Source: Hyphomicrobiales bacterium
GTDB taxonomy: Bacteria; Pseudomonadota; Alphaproteobacteria; Rhizobiales; Rhizobiaceae
Length of the DNA: 64,000 bases
Assembly: GCA_900467185.1 (NCBI GenBank)
Contig: UBPA01000011.1
Location: 186,001 to 250,000, forward strand
Reading direction: 5' to 3'
Positions 55,783 to 64,000 of this stretch are shown here, piece by piece. Numbering within the stretch: position 1 is the first letter of the stretch; every line of letters begins with the position of its first letter. The notes under the pieces were generated by a model, which was not told the DNA's origin, did no database searches, and saw nothing but the letters and a program-made list of their open reading frames with translations. The position numbers and the translations under genes were made by a program.

Positions 55783-56805
55783 ATGAAGAAGATCGGCTTT
55801 CTCTCCTTCGGGCACTGGACGCCCTCGACGCAGTCGCAGACGCGCAGCGCGGCGGATACGCTGCTGCAGTCGATCGACCTTGCCGTCGCGGCCGAAGCGC
55901 TGGGCGCGGATGGCGCCTATTTCCGCGTACACCATTTCGCCCGCCAGCTGGCATCGCCCTTTCCGCTGCTGGCCGCCGTCGGCGCACGCACCAGCCGGAT
56001 CGAGATCGGCACCGCTGTCATCGACATGCGCTACGAGAACCCGCTCTACATGGCCGAGGATGCGGGCGCGGCCGACATCATCTCAGGCGGCCGCCTGCAG
56101 CTCGGCATCAGCCGCGGCTCGCCCGAACAGGTCATCGACGGCTGGCGCCATTTCGGCTATGCCCCGGCCGACGGCGAGACCGGCGGCGACATGGCCCGGC
56201 GCCATGCCGAGGTCTTCTACGACGTGCTGCGCGGCGAAGGCTTCGCACAGCCGAACCCAAACCCGATGTTCCCGAACCCGCCCGGCCTCCTGCGGCTGGA
56301 ACCGCATGCGCCGGGCCTGCGCGACCGCATCTGGTGGGGCGCAAGCTCCAACGCGACCGCCATCTGGGCGGCGAACCTCGGCATGAACCTTCAAAGCTCC
56401 ACCCTCAAGGACGACGAGACCGGCGAACCCTTCCACGTGCAGCAGGCCGACCAGATCCGCGCCTACCGCGCCGCCTTCAAGGCTGCGGGTCACACCCGCA
56501 CGCCGCGCGTCTCCGTCAGCCGCAGCATCTTCGCCATCACCAACGACCTCGACCGCGCCTATTTCGGCCGCTCGGGCGATGCTGGCGACAAGATCGGCTT
56601 CATCGACGCCGACACCCGCGCCATCTTCGGCCGCGGCTACGCCGCCGAACCCGACGTCCTCATCGACCAGCTGCGCACCGACGAAGCCATCACTGAGGCC
56701 GACACCCTCCTCCTCACCGTCCCCAACCAGCTCGGCGTCGACTACAACGCCCACGTCATCGAAGCGATCCTGACGCAGGTGGCGCCGGCGCTGGGGTGGC
56801 GATAA
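55783..56805 (+). CDS. LLM class flavin-dependent oxidoreductase
   Basis: Bacterial-luciferase-like oxidoreductase of about 340 residues. The N-terminal pattern KKIGFLSFGHW, the GADGAYFRVHHFARQLASPF helix and SGGRLQLGISRGS are typical of this fold. It likely binds FMN or F420, and its substrate is unknown. It differs in subfamily from the two NtaA-like proteins. An ATG at 55771 is also possible. It faces the monooxygenase gene at 54194 with a palindrome between. Confidence 0.85.
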   Translation: MKKIGFLSFGHWTPSTQSQTRSAADTLLQSIDLAVAAEALGADGAYFRVHHFARQLASPFPLLAAVGARTSRIEIGTAVIDMRYENPLYMAEDAGAADIISGGRLQLGISRGSPEQVIDGWRHFGYAPADGETGGDMARRHAEVFYDVLRGEGFAQPNPNPMFPNPPGLLRLEPHAPGLRDRIWWGASSNATAIWAANLGMNLQSSTLKDDETGEPFHVQQADQIRAYRAAFKAAGHTRTPRVSVSRSIFAITNDLDRAYFGRSGDAGDKIGFIDADTRAIFGRGYAAEPDVLIDQLRTDEAITEADTLLLTVPNQLGVDYNAHVIEAILTQVAPALGWR

Positions 56806-56823
56806 AGCGGCGTTCCCTCGACG

Positions 56824-57978
56824 TCATCCCTCCGCCAGCATCGCAACGAGCACGTCCGATTGCGAGAGGATGCCGGCGAGGCGGTTTTGGGGGTCGGTGA
56901 CGGGGAGGTGGTGGAGGCCGCCTTCGGCAAAGAGGAGGATGGCTTCGGAGAGGGAGCTTTCGGGCGAGACGCTCCGCACGGGGCTGGTCATGATATCCTT
57001 GACGGTGCCGTTGGGCGCCGTGGCGCCCGAGACGGCCAGCTGGTAGCGGCGGCGAAGCCCGATGGTCGGGCGGCCGCGGGTCCAGTCCGCGCGGTCGAGA
57101 ATATCGGTCTGGGTCAGGATGCCGATGACGCGCGCATGGTCGTCGGTCACCGGCAGGGCCTTGATGTGATGGGCTCGCAGGAGCGCATGCGCCTCCGACA
57201 GCGAGGCATCCGGCGCGATCGCGATCACGTCGCGCGACATGATCTGCCCGCACGGCGTCTGTCCGGATCGGCGCTGGAACGACCGCAGTTCCGTGCGCTT
57301 CAGGATGGTGACGAGTTCGTCGCGCTGGATGTCGAGGACCCGGTCGTAATCCTTCAGCACCGCATCGAGATCCTCCGCGGCAAAGCCGATCCGCGCGGCC
57401 GGCGGCGGATCCTTCGTCTGGTGGCTTCCAAGCGTCGGCGCGGCGAGATGCGGATAGCGGCGGCCGGTGAGATTGTTGAAGAGCAGCGCGGCGGCCAGAA
57501 GCAGCAGCGAATTTCCAAGCACCGGCCACAGGAGGAACCCATAGCCGAGCGCATGGATGGCCGGGCCGCCAAGAACCGCCGTCAGCGCGATCGCGCCGCT
57601 CGGTGGATGCAGGCAGCGCAGGCTCATCATCAGGCCGATGGCCACCGCCCCGGCCAGCGCCGCGGCGAGCATGGGGTCGGCCACGAGCTTTGCCACCGTC
57701 ACCCCGACGAAGGCCGCGACGAGATTGCCGCCGATCAGCGACCAGGGCTGGGCGAGCGGACTGGACGGCACGGCGAAGAGGAGCACCGCCGATGCCCCCA
57801 TCGGCGCGACGAGGGCCGGCGAGAGGGGAAATGTCACGGTCAGCAAGGCGCCGAGGAGACCCGTCACGAGCAGGCCGAACAGGGCGCCGGCCGCCGAGCG
57901 AAGCCGCTCCTTCGGGCTGACGGGCGAAGCCGGCCAGGGCATGAAGCGGGCCGCGCGGGAACGTGTCGTGGATGGCAT
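56824..57978 (-). CDS. HPP family membrane protein with tandem CBS domains
   Basis: Protein of 384 residues. An HPP domain with about four membrane segments contains the family motif RCLHPPSGA. A cytoplasmic tail follows with two CBS motifs (about residues 245-300 and 325-380). HPP proteins have been linked to nitrite or other anion transport, and CBS domains usually sense adenosine nucleotides. GGAGACGACTGC precedes the ATG. It lies 281 nt downstream of the Kef gene on the same strand. Confidence 0.87.
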   Translation of the reverse strand: MPSTTRSRAARFMPWPASPVSPKERLRSAAGALFGLLVTGLLGALLTVTFPLSPALVAPMGASAVLLFAVPSSPLAQPWSLIGGNLVAAFVGVTVAKLVADPMLAAALAGAVAIGLMMSLRCLHPPSGAIALTAVLGGPAIHALGYGFLLWPVLGNSLLLLAAALLFNNLTGRRYPHLAAPTLGSHQTKDPPPAARIGFAAEDLDAVLKDYDRVLDIQRDELVTILKRTELRSFQRRSGQTPCGQIMSRDVIAIAPDASLSEAHALLRAHHIKALPVTDDHARVIGILTQTDILDRADWTRGRPTIGLRRRYQLAVSGATAPNGTVKDIMTSPVRSVSPESSLSEAILLFAEGGLHHLPVTDPQNRLAGILSQSDVLVAMLAEG

Positions 57979-58152
57979 GCAGTCGTCTCCGCAGGGCAGG
58001 CCCGCATTGGCGGAAGCCGTATCGATCGTGCCGGGCGAGACCGGGGAACGAGCGGCCCCCCTGTCATGCCCCGGCGAAGGTTACCATCTCCCGGCCGGAT
58101 TCCCGAGGCGCGACGTGAGACCGAGACGGCGTGTTTCTGTGCGGAAGCGATA

Positions 58153-58207
58153 TCGATCCCCTCTCCGCCATTCCGCTCGGTCTCGTGCCTGTTCGCAAGG
58201 GGATCGA
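58153..58207. repeat. 10-bp inverted repeat between the Kef and HPP genes
   Basis: TCGATCCCCT (58153-58162) and AGGGGATCGA (58198-58207) are perfect complements with 35 nt between. It sits upstream of the HPP-CBS gene and may be a transcript-end or regulatory structure. Confidence 0.35.
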
Positions 58208-58259
58208 CCGGCGCCCGGAATACGGCCTGCGCGTTCGCCCCAATCCTTGCACCGTGGGT

Positions 58260-60173
58260 CTACCCCTCGCCCTGCCCGTCCAGATCGTGCTGGCGGGCGG
58301 CGATATCCGGTGGGGTCCAGCCGCGTTCGGTCCGGTCGTGCAGCGCGCTGCGATCGCCCATCATCGCCTGCTCCAACACCTCCGCGATCTCGCGGGCCCG
58401 CGCGATGTAGTCCTTGTTCTCGAACACCGGCACGCCTTCCTTCCAGAGCGGCGCGAGCTGGCGCAGGCCCCAATTGTCCTGCTTGACGAAGACGGCCTTG
58501 CTCTTTTCCACATCGAAGGGATGCATGCCGAGGCTCTGCAGCGCGTAGCCGGCCGCCCGCACGGAGCTGTCGAAGACCTCGCGCACGATGTCGTCGGCGC
58601 CGGCCTCGTAGAGCTGGTAGACATGGTTGCGATCATAGGCGCGCGCGATGATGTGGATATCCGGGTTCTCGTGCCGGGCGTGCCGGACGATGCTAAGGGC
58701 GCGCTCGACATCGTCGATGGCCACCACCAGCAGTCGCGCCTGGCGCAGACCGGCGGAATGCAGGAGATCGGGGCGGCCGGCATCGCCGAAGAAGGAGCGC
58801 ACGCCGAATTTGCGCAGCCCGTCGATGACGTCCGAACGGCTGTCGAGCACGATGGTCTTGTGGCCGTTGGCCAGCAGCATGCGGTTGATGATCTGCCCGA
58901 AGCGGCCGAGCCCCGCGATGATGACGGAAGCCTCCTCGCCGATCTCGTCGGCCTCCCGCATCTGCCCCCGGTCGAGCCGCGGCATGATGACCTTGTCGAA
59001 CAGGATGAAGAGCGCCGGCGTCAGCAGCATGGAAAAGGCGATGACCAGCATGAGGATGGCGGCGAGGTCTGAGGGCAGCACCGCATTCTGGACGGTGAAG
59101 GAGACGAGCACGAAACCGAACTCGCCGGCCTGCGCCAGCCCGAGCGCCAGCAGCCAGCGGTCCGACCCCCGCAGCTTGTAGAGATGCCCGATGAGCCACA
59201 GCACCGCCGCCTTGATGACGATGACGCAGAGCGTCAGCAACAGAACGAGGCCGAGATTGGCGGTCAGCAGCGAGACGTCGATGCCGGCTCCGACGGTGAT
59301 GAAGAAGAGGCCGAGAAGCAGGCCCTTGAACGGCTCGATATCGCTTTCCAGCTCGTGGCGAAATTCGCTGTTGGCCAGTACCACGCCGGCAAGAAAGGTT
59401 CCGAGTGCCGGGGAAAGGCCGACCATGCTCATCAGCAGCGCGGTGGACACGACGAGCAGCAGGGCGGCCGCCGTGAACATCTCGCGCAGGCGCGAGGCCG
59501 CGATCAGCCGGAAGATGGGGCGCGAGAGGAAGTGTCCGGCGACCACGACGAAGGCGATGGCGAGAAGCGTGACCAGCGCCACCTGCCAGCCGGGAAGGTC
59601 GGAGACGAGCGTTGCCGCAGTGCCGGCGCCATGGGCGGCATGCTCGCCGCCCTGCAGGGCGGGAAGTGCCAGAAGCGGCAGCACGGCCAGCATGGGAATG
59701 ACGGCGATATCCTGAAACAGGAGTACGGAAAAGCTGGAGCGCCCGCCCTCGGACTTCAAGAGACCCTTCTCGCTCAGCGTCTGCAGCACGATGGCGGTGG
59801 AGGAGAGCGACAGGATGAGCCCGACGGCGACCGCCGTCTGCCAGGGCAGCCCGGCAGCAAGCCCGATGCCCGTGACGACCGCCGCCGAGCCCGCGACCTG
59901 CAGGCCGCCGAGACCGAGCAGGCAGGCACGCATGTCCCACAACGCCTGTGGCTGAAGCTCCAGCCCGACCAGAAACAGCATCATGACAACGCCGAACTCG
60001 GCGAAATGCTGCAGATCCTGCGTCTCGTTGCCGACGAAGTGGAAAACGGGGCCGATGACGATGCCGGCGATGAGATAGCCGAGCACCGAGCCGAGCCCGA
60101 GCCGGGCCGCGATGATGACGGAGGTGACGGCGGCCGCGAGATAGACGAAGGCCTGGAACATGAAGCCGCTCAT
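58260..60173 (-). CDS. Glutathione-regulated potassium efflux antiporter (KefB/KefC-like)
   Basis: CPA2 monovalent cation/proton antiporter of 637 residues. About twelve membrane segments form the N-terminal two thirds, with the LFFITVGAGIDVSLL and GLAQAGEFGFVLVSF motifs. The C-terminal RCK/TrkA-N domain (IIAGLGRFGQIINRMLL) binds nucleotide and glutathione adducts. It protects against electrophiles by acidifying the cytoplasm. Its start overlaps the stop of its likely ancillary oxidoreductase upstream (ATGA). Confidence 0.92.
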   Translation of the reverse strand: MSGFMFQAFVYLAAAVTSVIIAARLGLGSVLGYLIAGIVIGPVFHFVGNETQDLQHFAEFGVVMMLFLVGLELQPQALWDMRACLLGLGGLQVAGSAAVVTGIGLAAGLPWQTAVAVGLILSLSSTAIVLQTLSEKGLLKSEGGRSSFSVLLFQDIAVIPMLAVLPLLALPALQGGEHAAHGAGTAATLVSDLPGWQVALVTLLAIAFVVVAGHFLSRPIFRLIAASRLREMFTAAALLLVVSTALLMSMVGLSPALGTFLAGVVLANSEFRHELESDIEPFKGLLLGLFFITVGAGIDVSLLTANLGLVLLLTLCVIVIKAAVLWLIGHLYKLRGSDRWLLALGLAQAGEFGFVLVSFTVQNAVLPSDLAAILMLVIAFSMLLTPALFILFDKVIMPRLDRGQMREADEIGEEASVIIAGLGRFGQIINRMLLANGHKTIVLDSRSDVIDGLRKFGVRSFFGDAGRPDLLHSAGLRQARLLVVAIDDVERALSIVRHARHENPDIHIIARAYDRNHVYQLYEAGADDIVREVFDSSVRAAGYALQSLGMHPFDVEKSKAVFVKQDNWGLRQLAPLWKEGVPVFENKDYIARAREIAEVLEQAMMGDRSALHDRTERGWTPPDIAARQHDLDGQGEG

Positions 60174-60838
60174 TCGGAGATCCTCGCGGTGATGGCCGTG
60201 GGAGACGGCGGTGTGTCGGAGAGCGTCGGAGCGAGCGAGACGCCGATCAGGGGAATATCGTCGTCCAGAAGCTCGCGCCCCGAGACGGCATCGAGATCCA
60301 GCGTCTCGTCGCGCAGGGCCGAAAGCAGGTGGAGATAGGCCGCGATATGCGTGTCCGCCCGGCCATCGACGGCGGAATCATGGGCGGAGAACAGCGCGAA
60401 CGGCGGCAGGAAGCGCATGCCGCAGAGCGAGGCCGTCTGCTCCAGCGGCGACAGCAGCGTGCGCAGACGGAAATGGTTGGAGCCCTCCTCGCGATAGGCA
60501 TCCCGCGCGCCGCCGGTGGTCACGACCGGCAGGAACAGCTTGCCTGCCAGCTTCGAGCCGCTCTGCCCATAGGCAAAGCCGTATTCCAGCACGAGATCCT
60601 GCCACTCTTTCAAAAGAGCCGGCACGGAATACCAGTAGATCGGAAACTGGAAGACGATGACGTCATGCGCGAGCAGCCGCGCCTGTTCGGCATCGATATC
60701 GATGTTGAAACGGGGATAATCCGCATAGAGATCGACGAAGGTGACACCGTCCAGCTGCCGCGCCGCGTGCGCCATGCGAACATTGAGGCGCGAATGCCGC
60801 TGACCGGGATGGGCAAACAGGATGAGGACGCGCGCCAT
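60170..60838 (-). CDS. KefF/KefG-like NAD(P)H oxidoreductase
   Basis: Flavodoxin-fold quinone reductase of 222 residues. It has the pattern VLILFAHPGQRHSRLNVRM, FQFPIYWYSVPALLKEW and VVTTGGARDAY. Such proteins are the ancillary subunits that activate Kef channels and reduce quinones. The start at 60838 follows GAGGAAG; the open frame upstream is not coding. It is translationally coupled to the Kef gene, which supports the pairing. The C-terminus is longer than in E. coli KefF. Confidence 0.9.
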   Translation of the reverse strand: MARVLILFAHPGQRHSRLNVRMAHAARQLDGVTFVDLYADYPRFNIDIDAEQARLLAHDVIVFQFPIYWYSVPALLKEWQDLVLEYGFAYGQSGSKLAGKLFLPVVTTGGARDAYREEGSNHFRLRTLLSPLEQTASLCGMRFLPPFALFSAHDSAVDGRADTHIAAYLHLLSALRDETLDLDAVSGRELLDDDIPLIGVSLAPTLSDTPPSPTAITARISE

Positions 60839-61230
60839 GATGTCTTCCTCGGGGTGCTTATCACGGGGTGCGACCGTCACCGGGGGCACGAGGCCGGGCG
60901 GAACGATCGACACGACCCGGCAAAGGGAGCAGCCGAAACGGGGTGATGGCCACGGCCGTGGCCGCTGCGACAATCGATGTTGCGGGAAGATCTTGTCAAG
61001 CGGCAAGACGGATGCGATGGTGGGGCGGAGCGGAATGCTCCCGATGTGCACATCTTATTGCCGGCCGGCGCCCTTGCGGGGACTGTCAGTCGCCGGAGAG
61101 AATAGGATTTGGCACTTTTCTTCGCTCTTTTTTCGAGCCGACCCCTTTTCATGACGGACGTGTGGTGAGATAAGGAGCGCCGAAGTCACCATACCACCGC
61201 CCCAGCGGGCGACAGAGATCAAGGTTCGAG
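60839..61230. other. Divergent intergenic region of the kef pair and rpsU
   Basis: About 390 nt without a credible gene. It should hold the minus-strand promoter of the kef pair (60948-60999) and, toward the right, the rpsU leader with AAGG before the start codon. I cannot point to a clear rpsU -10 element. Confidence 0.6.
60948..60999 (-). promoter_or_regulatory. Putative kef promoter with overlapping palindrome
   Basis: On the minus strand a perfect TTGACA (60994-60999) is followed at 17-18 nt by a poor -10 (CGATTG or GATTGT). The 16-bp palindrome GGCCACGGCCGTGGCC (60948-60963) lies where transcription would start. This arrangement suggests repression by a factor bound over the start site. 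Confidence 0.45.
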
Positions 61231-61467
61231 ATGCAGGTTCTGGTTCGAGACAACAATGTTGAGCAGGCGCTGCGCGTGCTCAAGAAGAAGCTTCAGCGCG
61301 AAGGCGTCTTCCGCGAAATGCGTATGCGCGAAGCCTATGAAAAGCCCTCCGTGAAGCGTGCTCGCCAGAAGGCTGAAGCAGTTTCCCGCCAGCGCAAGAA
61401 TGCCCGCAAGCAGCTGCAGCGCGAAGGCCTCCTGCCCGGCCCGAAGAAGAAAGTCGCAACCCGCTAA
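61231..61467 (+). CDS. rpsU: 30S ribosomal protein bS21
   Basis: Small basic ribosomal protein of 78 residues that binds the 30S platform near the anti-Shine-Dalgarno region. It starts [20 protein letters not shown] and ends with a Lys-rich tail, matching the longer alphaproteobacterial bS21. It is monocistronic, followed by a terminator at 61526. Confidence 0.96.
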   Translation: MQVLVRDNNVEQALRVLKKKLQREGVFREMRMREAYEKPSVKRARQKAEAVSRQRKNARKQLQREGLLPGPKKKVATR

Positions 61468-61525
61468 GATCCGAACGGCGCCCGCCGGACGGTATCCGGT
61501 GGCGCGCGGCTGGTCTTCGAAATCA

Positions 61526-61561
61526 CCTCGGAACGACGCTCTGCGTCGCGCCGGGGTTTTT
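61526..61561 (+). terminator. rpsU terminator
   Basis: CCTCGG and CGACGC pair with GCGTCG and CCGGGG around a 3-nt loop with a 2-nt internal bulge, then five T follow. It lies 58 nt past the rpsU stop and before the convergent old-yellow-enzyme gene. Confidence 0.75.
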
Positions 61562-61651
61562 CTGCGTCTTGTCGTTCCATCCTTGCGTATCGTCATGACG
61601 CTCGACCGCGAACCGGTTCTGGGACCGGTCCGCAGCCTGAAACGGCGCGTT

Positions 61652-62761
61652 CTATGACGCCGTGTCGAACAAGGTCTTGAACTGCCGGGGCTGGCAGCGG
61701 AGGTACTGGGGTGCCGCCTCGACCGTCGCGCCGAAATGCGCGGCCGCATGCCAGGGCCAGCGGGGATCGTAGAGAATCGTCCGCGCCAGCGCGATCATGT
61801 CGGCATCGCCCGTGCCGATGATCGATTCGGCCTGCTCGAATTCGGTGATCAGCCCTACGGCGACGACCGGGATGGAGACGGCCTGCTTCACATCCCGGGC
61901 GAGCGGCACCTGATAGCTCGGACCGACGGGAATGGCCTGCGCATCGCTCAGACCACCGCTCGAAACATGGATCGCCGCGCAACCGCGCGCTTCCAGCGCC
62001 TGGGCGAAGGCGACGGTCTGTGCACTGTCCCATCCGCCATCCACCCAGTCCGTCCCCGAGACGCGCATGGTCACGGGACGCTCCGCGGGGAAAGCCGCGC
62101 GAACGGCCTCGAACACTTCGAGCGGAAACCGCATGCGGTTTTCGAGCGAGCCGCCATACGCATCGGTCCGCGTATTCGAGAGCGGCGAGAGGAACTGGTG
62201 CAGCAGATAGCCATGGGCGCCATGGATCTGTACGGCATCGATGCCGAGACGCGCGGCCCTGCGGGCAGCATCGGCAAAACCCTCCCTGATCCGCGCCAGA
62301 CCTTTCTCGTCCAGCGCCTCGGGCGCATCATAGGCCGGCTTGAACGCCGATGCCGAAGGCGCCACCGTCTTCCAGCCACGCGCATCATCCGGCGGCAGTT
62401 GCGCCCCGCCCTTCCAGGGCAGATCGGTGGATGCCTTGCGGCCGGCATGGCCGAGCTGGATCGCGACCGGCATGTCCGACCAGCGGCGCACGCCCTCCAG
62501 CACGCGGGCCATCGCCGCTTCGCAGGCATCGTTCCACAACCCGACATCGCCGAAGCTGATGCGGCCCTCCGGTGTCACCGCCGTCGCCTCGATCGTCAGA
62601 AGTCCGGCGCCCGACTGTGCGAGCATGCCGAGATGGGTCAGGTGCCAATCGCTCATTTCACCGTTCTCGGCGGAGTACTGGCACATCGGCGCAATGACGA
62701 TGCGGTTACGCAAGGTCAGACCACCGACGTCGATGGGCGAGAAGAGTTTGGGTGAAGCCAT
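61652..62761 (-). CDS. Old yellow enzyme family NADH:flavin oxidoreductase (YqjM-like)
   Basis: FMN-dependent ene-reductase of 369 residues. It has the YqjM-class cysteine in APMCQYSAENG (Cys27), the HAGRK motif, HGAHGYLLHQFLSPLSN and the phosphate-binding strand VAVGLI. It reduces activated C=C bonds using NAD(P)H. The ATG at 62761 has AGGAG upstream. It is convergent with rpsU and divergent from a VOC gene. Confidence 0.92.
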   Translation of the reverse strand: MASPKLFSPIDVGGLTLRNRIVIAPMCQYSAENGEMSDWHLTHLGMLAQSGAGLLTIEATAVTPEGRISFGDVGLWNDACEAAMARVLEGVRRWSDMPVAIQLGHAGRKASTDLPWKGGAQLPPDDARGWKTVAPSASAFKPAYDAPEALDEKGLARIREGFADAARRAARLGIDAVQIHGAHGYLLHQFLSPLSNTRTDAYGGSLENRMRFPLEVFEAVRAAFPAERPVTMRVSGTDWVDGGWDSAQTVAFAQALEARGCAAIHVSSGGLSDAQAIPVGPSYQVPLARDVKQAVSIPVVAVGLITEFEQAESIIGTGDADMIALARTILYDPRWPWHAAAHFGATVEAAPQYLRCQPRQFKTLFDTAS

Positions 62762-62978
62762 GTCGATCTCCTGAAGACATCCGCGCGGCGCAGGAAAAGC
62801 CGCCGCTGCCGGGCAGCATATGGGGTGGCGATCCGCGCATGTCATGCAGCCCTTGGCGCATTACCGGCGATCCCGCGCCCGAACGTTCGCCACCGCTTGC
62901 GAAAACCGGGCGGGCGGGCGACAACATCAGCGAGTATCGGCGCCGCGGTCGGCCGCGGCCAGACAGAAGGGAGTGCGC

Positions 62979-63359
62979 ATGTTCGACCATGTTTCCATCG
63001 GCGTCCGGGATATCGACCGGTCGCGCATCTTCTACGATGCCGCCCTGACCCCACTCGGCTATGGCAGGCTGACCAGCGGCGCGACGATGCTCGGTTACGG
63101 CGACGAGCAGGTGAGCCTCTGGGTCACGCAGGCCGACCATCCGGTCCGCCCGGATCTCCGCTCCGGCCTCCACTTCTGCTTCAAGGCCTATAGCGAAGAG
63201 GACGTCGAAGCCTTCCATGCCGCGGCCATCGGCCATGGCGGAGAGGACAACGGCGCCCCGGGCCTGCGCCCGGAATACGCCACCTTCTACTACGCCGCCT
63301 TCATCATCGACCCCGACGGCTACCGGCTGGAGGCCTTCTTCCACAAGCCGGACCTGTAA
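62979..63359 (+). CDS. VOC (glyoxalase-fold) family protein
   Basis: Single-domain protein of 126 residues. It has FDHVSIGVRDIDRSRIFYDAAL at the N-terminus and IIDPDGYRLEAFFH at the end, with the metal-ligand histidine and glutamate positions of the vicinal-oxygen-chelate fold. The reaction is unknown. AAGGGAG lies 5 nt before the ATG. It faces the PaiB-like gene. Confidence 0.85.
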   Translation: MFDHVSIGVRDIDRSRIFYDAALTPLGYGRLTSGATMLGYGDEQVSLWVTQADHPVRPDLRSGLHFCFKAYSEEDVEAFHAAAIGHGGEDNGAPGLRPEYATFYYAAFIIDPDGYRLEAFFHKPDL

Positions 63360-63385
63360 TCACCAATCTGCAGACGGCGAACTGA

Positions 63386-64000
63386 TCAGACCGGGATCTG
63401 GGTGGCGACATCCCGGTCCGACGCGCGCTCGCTCTCGGAAAGTCCGTTGGCCACGCCCTGGCGATCGGCCTCGTTGCGGTTCTGGCTCATCTTCCGCTTG
63501 CCCTCCAGATGCGTGATCGGCATGCGCAGGCCGATAATGCCGCGCAGCTGGGATGCGATGAACTCCGCCGGCGCGTCGTCCACCGCCCAGGCGACGGCCC
63601 TCGGCGCCTCGTGCAGGGCCGTCAGCCGGGTCACGACATCGAGCAGCCGCGCGGCATCGTCGAAGAACTCGACCGGCCCGCGCGCCTGAACCGTCACATA
63701 GTTCCAGGTCGGCACGACCTTTCCCGTCTGCTGCTTGGTGGCGTACCAGGCCGGCGTGACATAGGCATCCGGGCCCATGAAAATGGCCAGCCCATCGCCG
63801 ATGACCGGCGTTCGCCATTGCGGGTTGGCCTTCGCAAGGTGCCCGTAGAGGACGCCGTGCTCCCCTTCGCTTTCGTCCAGAAACAACGGCAAAGGCGTCG
63901 CGAAAGGTCCGTCGGCCGTCGCGGTGATGACGTTCGCCAGCCGCGCCGCCCGCATGGTCGCGAACATGTCGCGACGATCGTCAAGGCGGAATGCAGGCGG
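63386..64000 (-). CDS. PaiB-like FMN-binding negative regulator (partial)
   Basis: The reading frame is open to the right edge, so the N-terminus is missing. The codons up to the edge read PPAFRLDDRRDMFATMRAAR, which is the usual early part of PaiB proteins, so only a few residues are lost. About 204 residues are visible, including GPDAYVTPAWYATK and VVPTWNYVTVQARG. It has a flavin-reductase-like split barrel. PaiB proteins have been described as transcriptional repressors, but an FMN- or haem-linked role is also possible. Confidence 0.85.
   Translation of the reverse strand, partial: PPAFRLDDRRDMFATMRAARLANVITATADGPFATPLPLFLDESEGEHGVLYGHLAKANPQWRTPVIGDGLAIFMGPDAYVTPAWYATKQQTGKVVPTWNYVTVQARGPVEFFDDAARLLDVVTRLTALHEAPRAVAWAVDDAPAEFIASQLRGIIGLRMPITHLEGKRKMSQNRNEADRQGVANGLSESERASDRDVATQIPV

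Overview
The window is a high-GC stretch of chromosome that looks alphaproteobacterial, most likely Rhizobiaceae (Rhizobium, Shinella, Ensifer or a close relative; the genus cannot be fixed from sequence reading alone). The reasons are the betI-betC-betB-betA choline-sulfate/choline cluster, a cysH-cysD-cysN block with an iron-sulfur APS reductase, a Rhizobium etli-type asparaginase, a twin-arginine beta-helix repeat protein of a rhizobial family, a lone rpsU, and several GGDEF/EAL regulators. I see no rRNA, tRNA, insertion sequence, prophage or CRISPR array. Coding density is high, and most genes are short operons or divergent and convergent pairs.

Layout. 0-9.6 kb: a PAS-GGDEF-EAL protein, a MOSC protein, an FAD-dependent oxidoreductase, an SDR, a MaoC-like hydratase, a GAF-GGDEF cyclase and a cytoplasmic double-PAS chemoreceptor. 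9.8-12.2 kb: a cystine-type ABC importer with a strong hairpin terminator between the binding protein and the permease. 12.2-24 kb: LysE exporter, VOC protein, ohr/ohrR peroxide module, membrane histidine kinase with a stand-alone receiver, L,D-transpeptidase, PAS-GAF-GGDEF-EAL protein, beta-helix protein and GST. 23.5-26.3 kb: a DUF4406/DeoR/half-size EamA locus and a quinone oxidoreductase. 26.3-26.7 kb: a gene-poor interval with a complete-looking mini transcription unit (promoter, strong SD, 24-codon ORF, terminator). 26.7-28.6 kb: DUF3750 protein and asparaginase.

28.7-34.8 kb: osmoprotectant operon betI-betC-betB, then a RelE-like toxin/XRE antitoxin pair on the opposite strand, then betA. 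34.8-38.6 kb: a repeat-bearing spacer and the sulfate assimilation genes cysH, cysD and cysN. 38.7-42.0 kb: copper detoxification copZ, copA and cueR with two textbook CueR promoters (19-bp spacers). 42-46.2 kb: M20 amidohydrolase, PHB depolymerase-like esterase and a CPA1 antiporter. 46.2-50.3 kb: metQ-metN-metI plus a flavin monooxygenase. 50.5-53.7 kb: CopC-CopD fusion, YcnI-like copper protein and an RBBP9-like hydrolase. 53.7-56.8 kb: two divergent luciferase-like monooxygenases. 56.8-60.8 kb: HPP-CBS membrane protein and a KefG-KefB potassium efflux pair. 61-64 kb: rpsU, an old-yellow-enzyme homologue, a VOC protein and a PaiB-like protein cut by the window end.

Four themes recur. Sulfur acquisition is served by cystine and methionine-type importers, cysHDN and flavin monooxygenases. 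Copper handling uses two separate loci. Stress and osmotic protection includes bet, ohr and kef. Signalling includes three GGDEF proteins in the first 21 kb. The most distinctive items are the 26.4-kb mini transcription unit, the toxin-antitoxin pair lodged inside the bet cluster, and the hairpins that separate binding-protein genes from their transporter genes.
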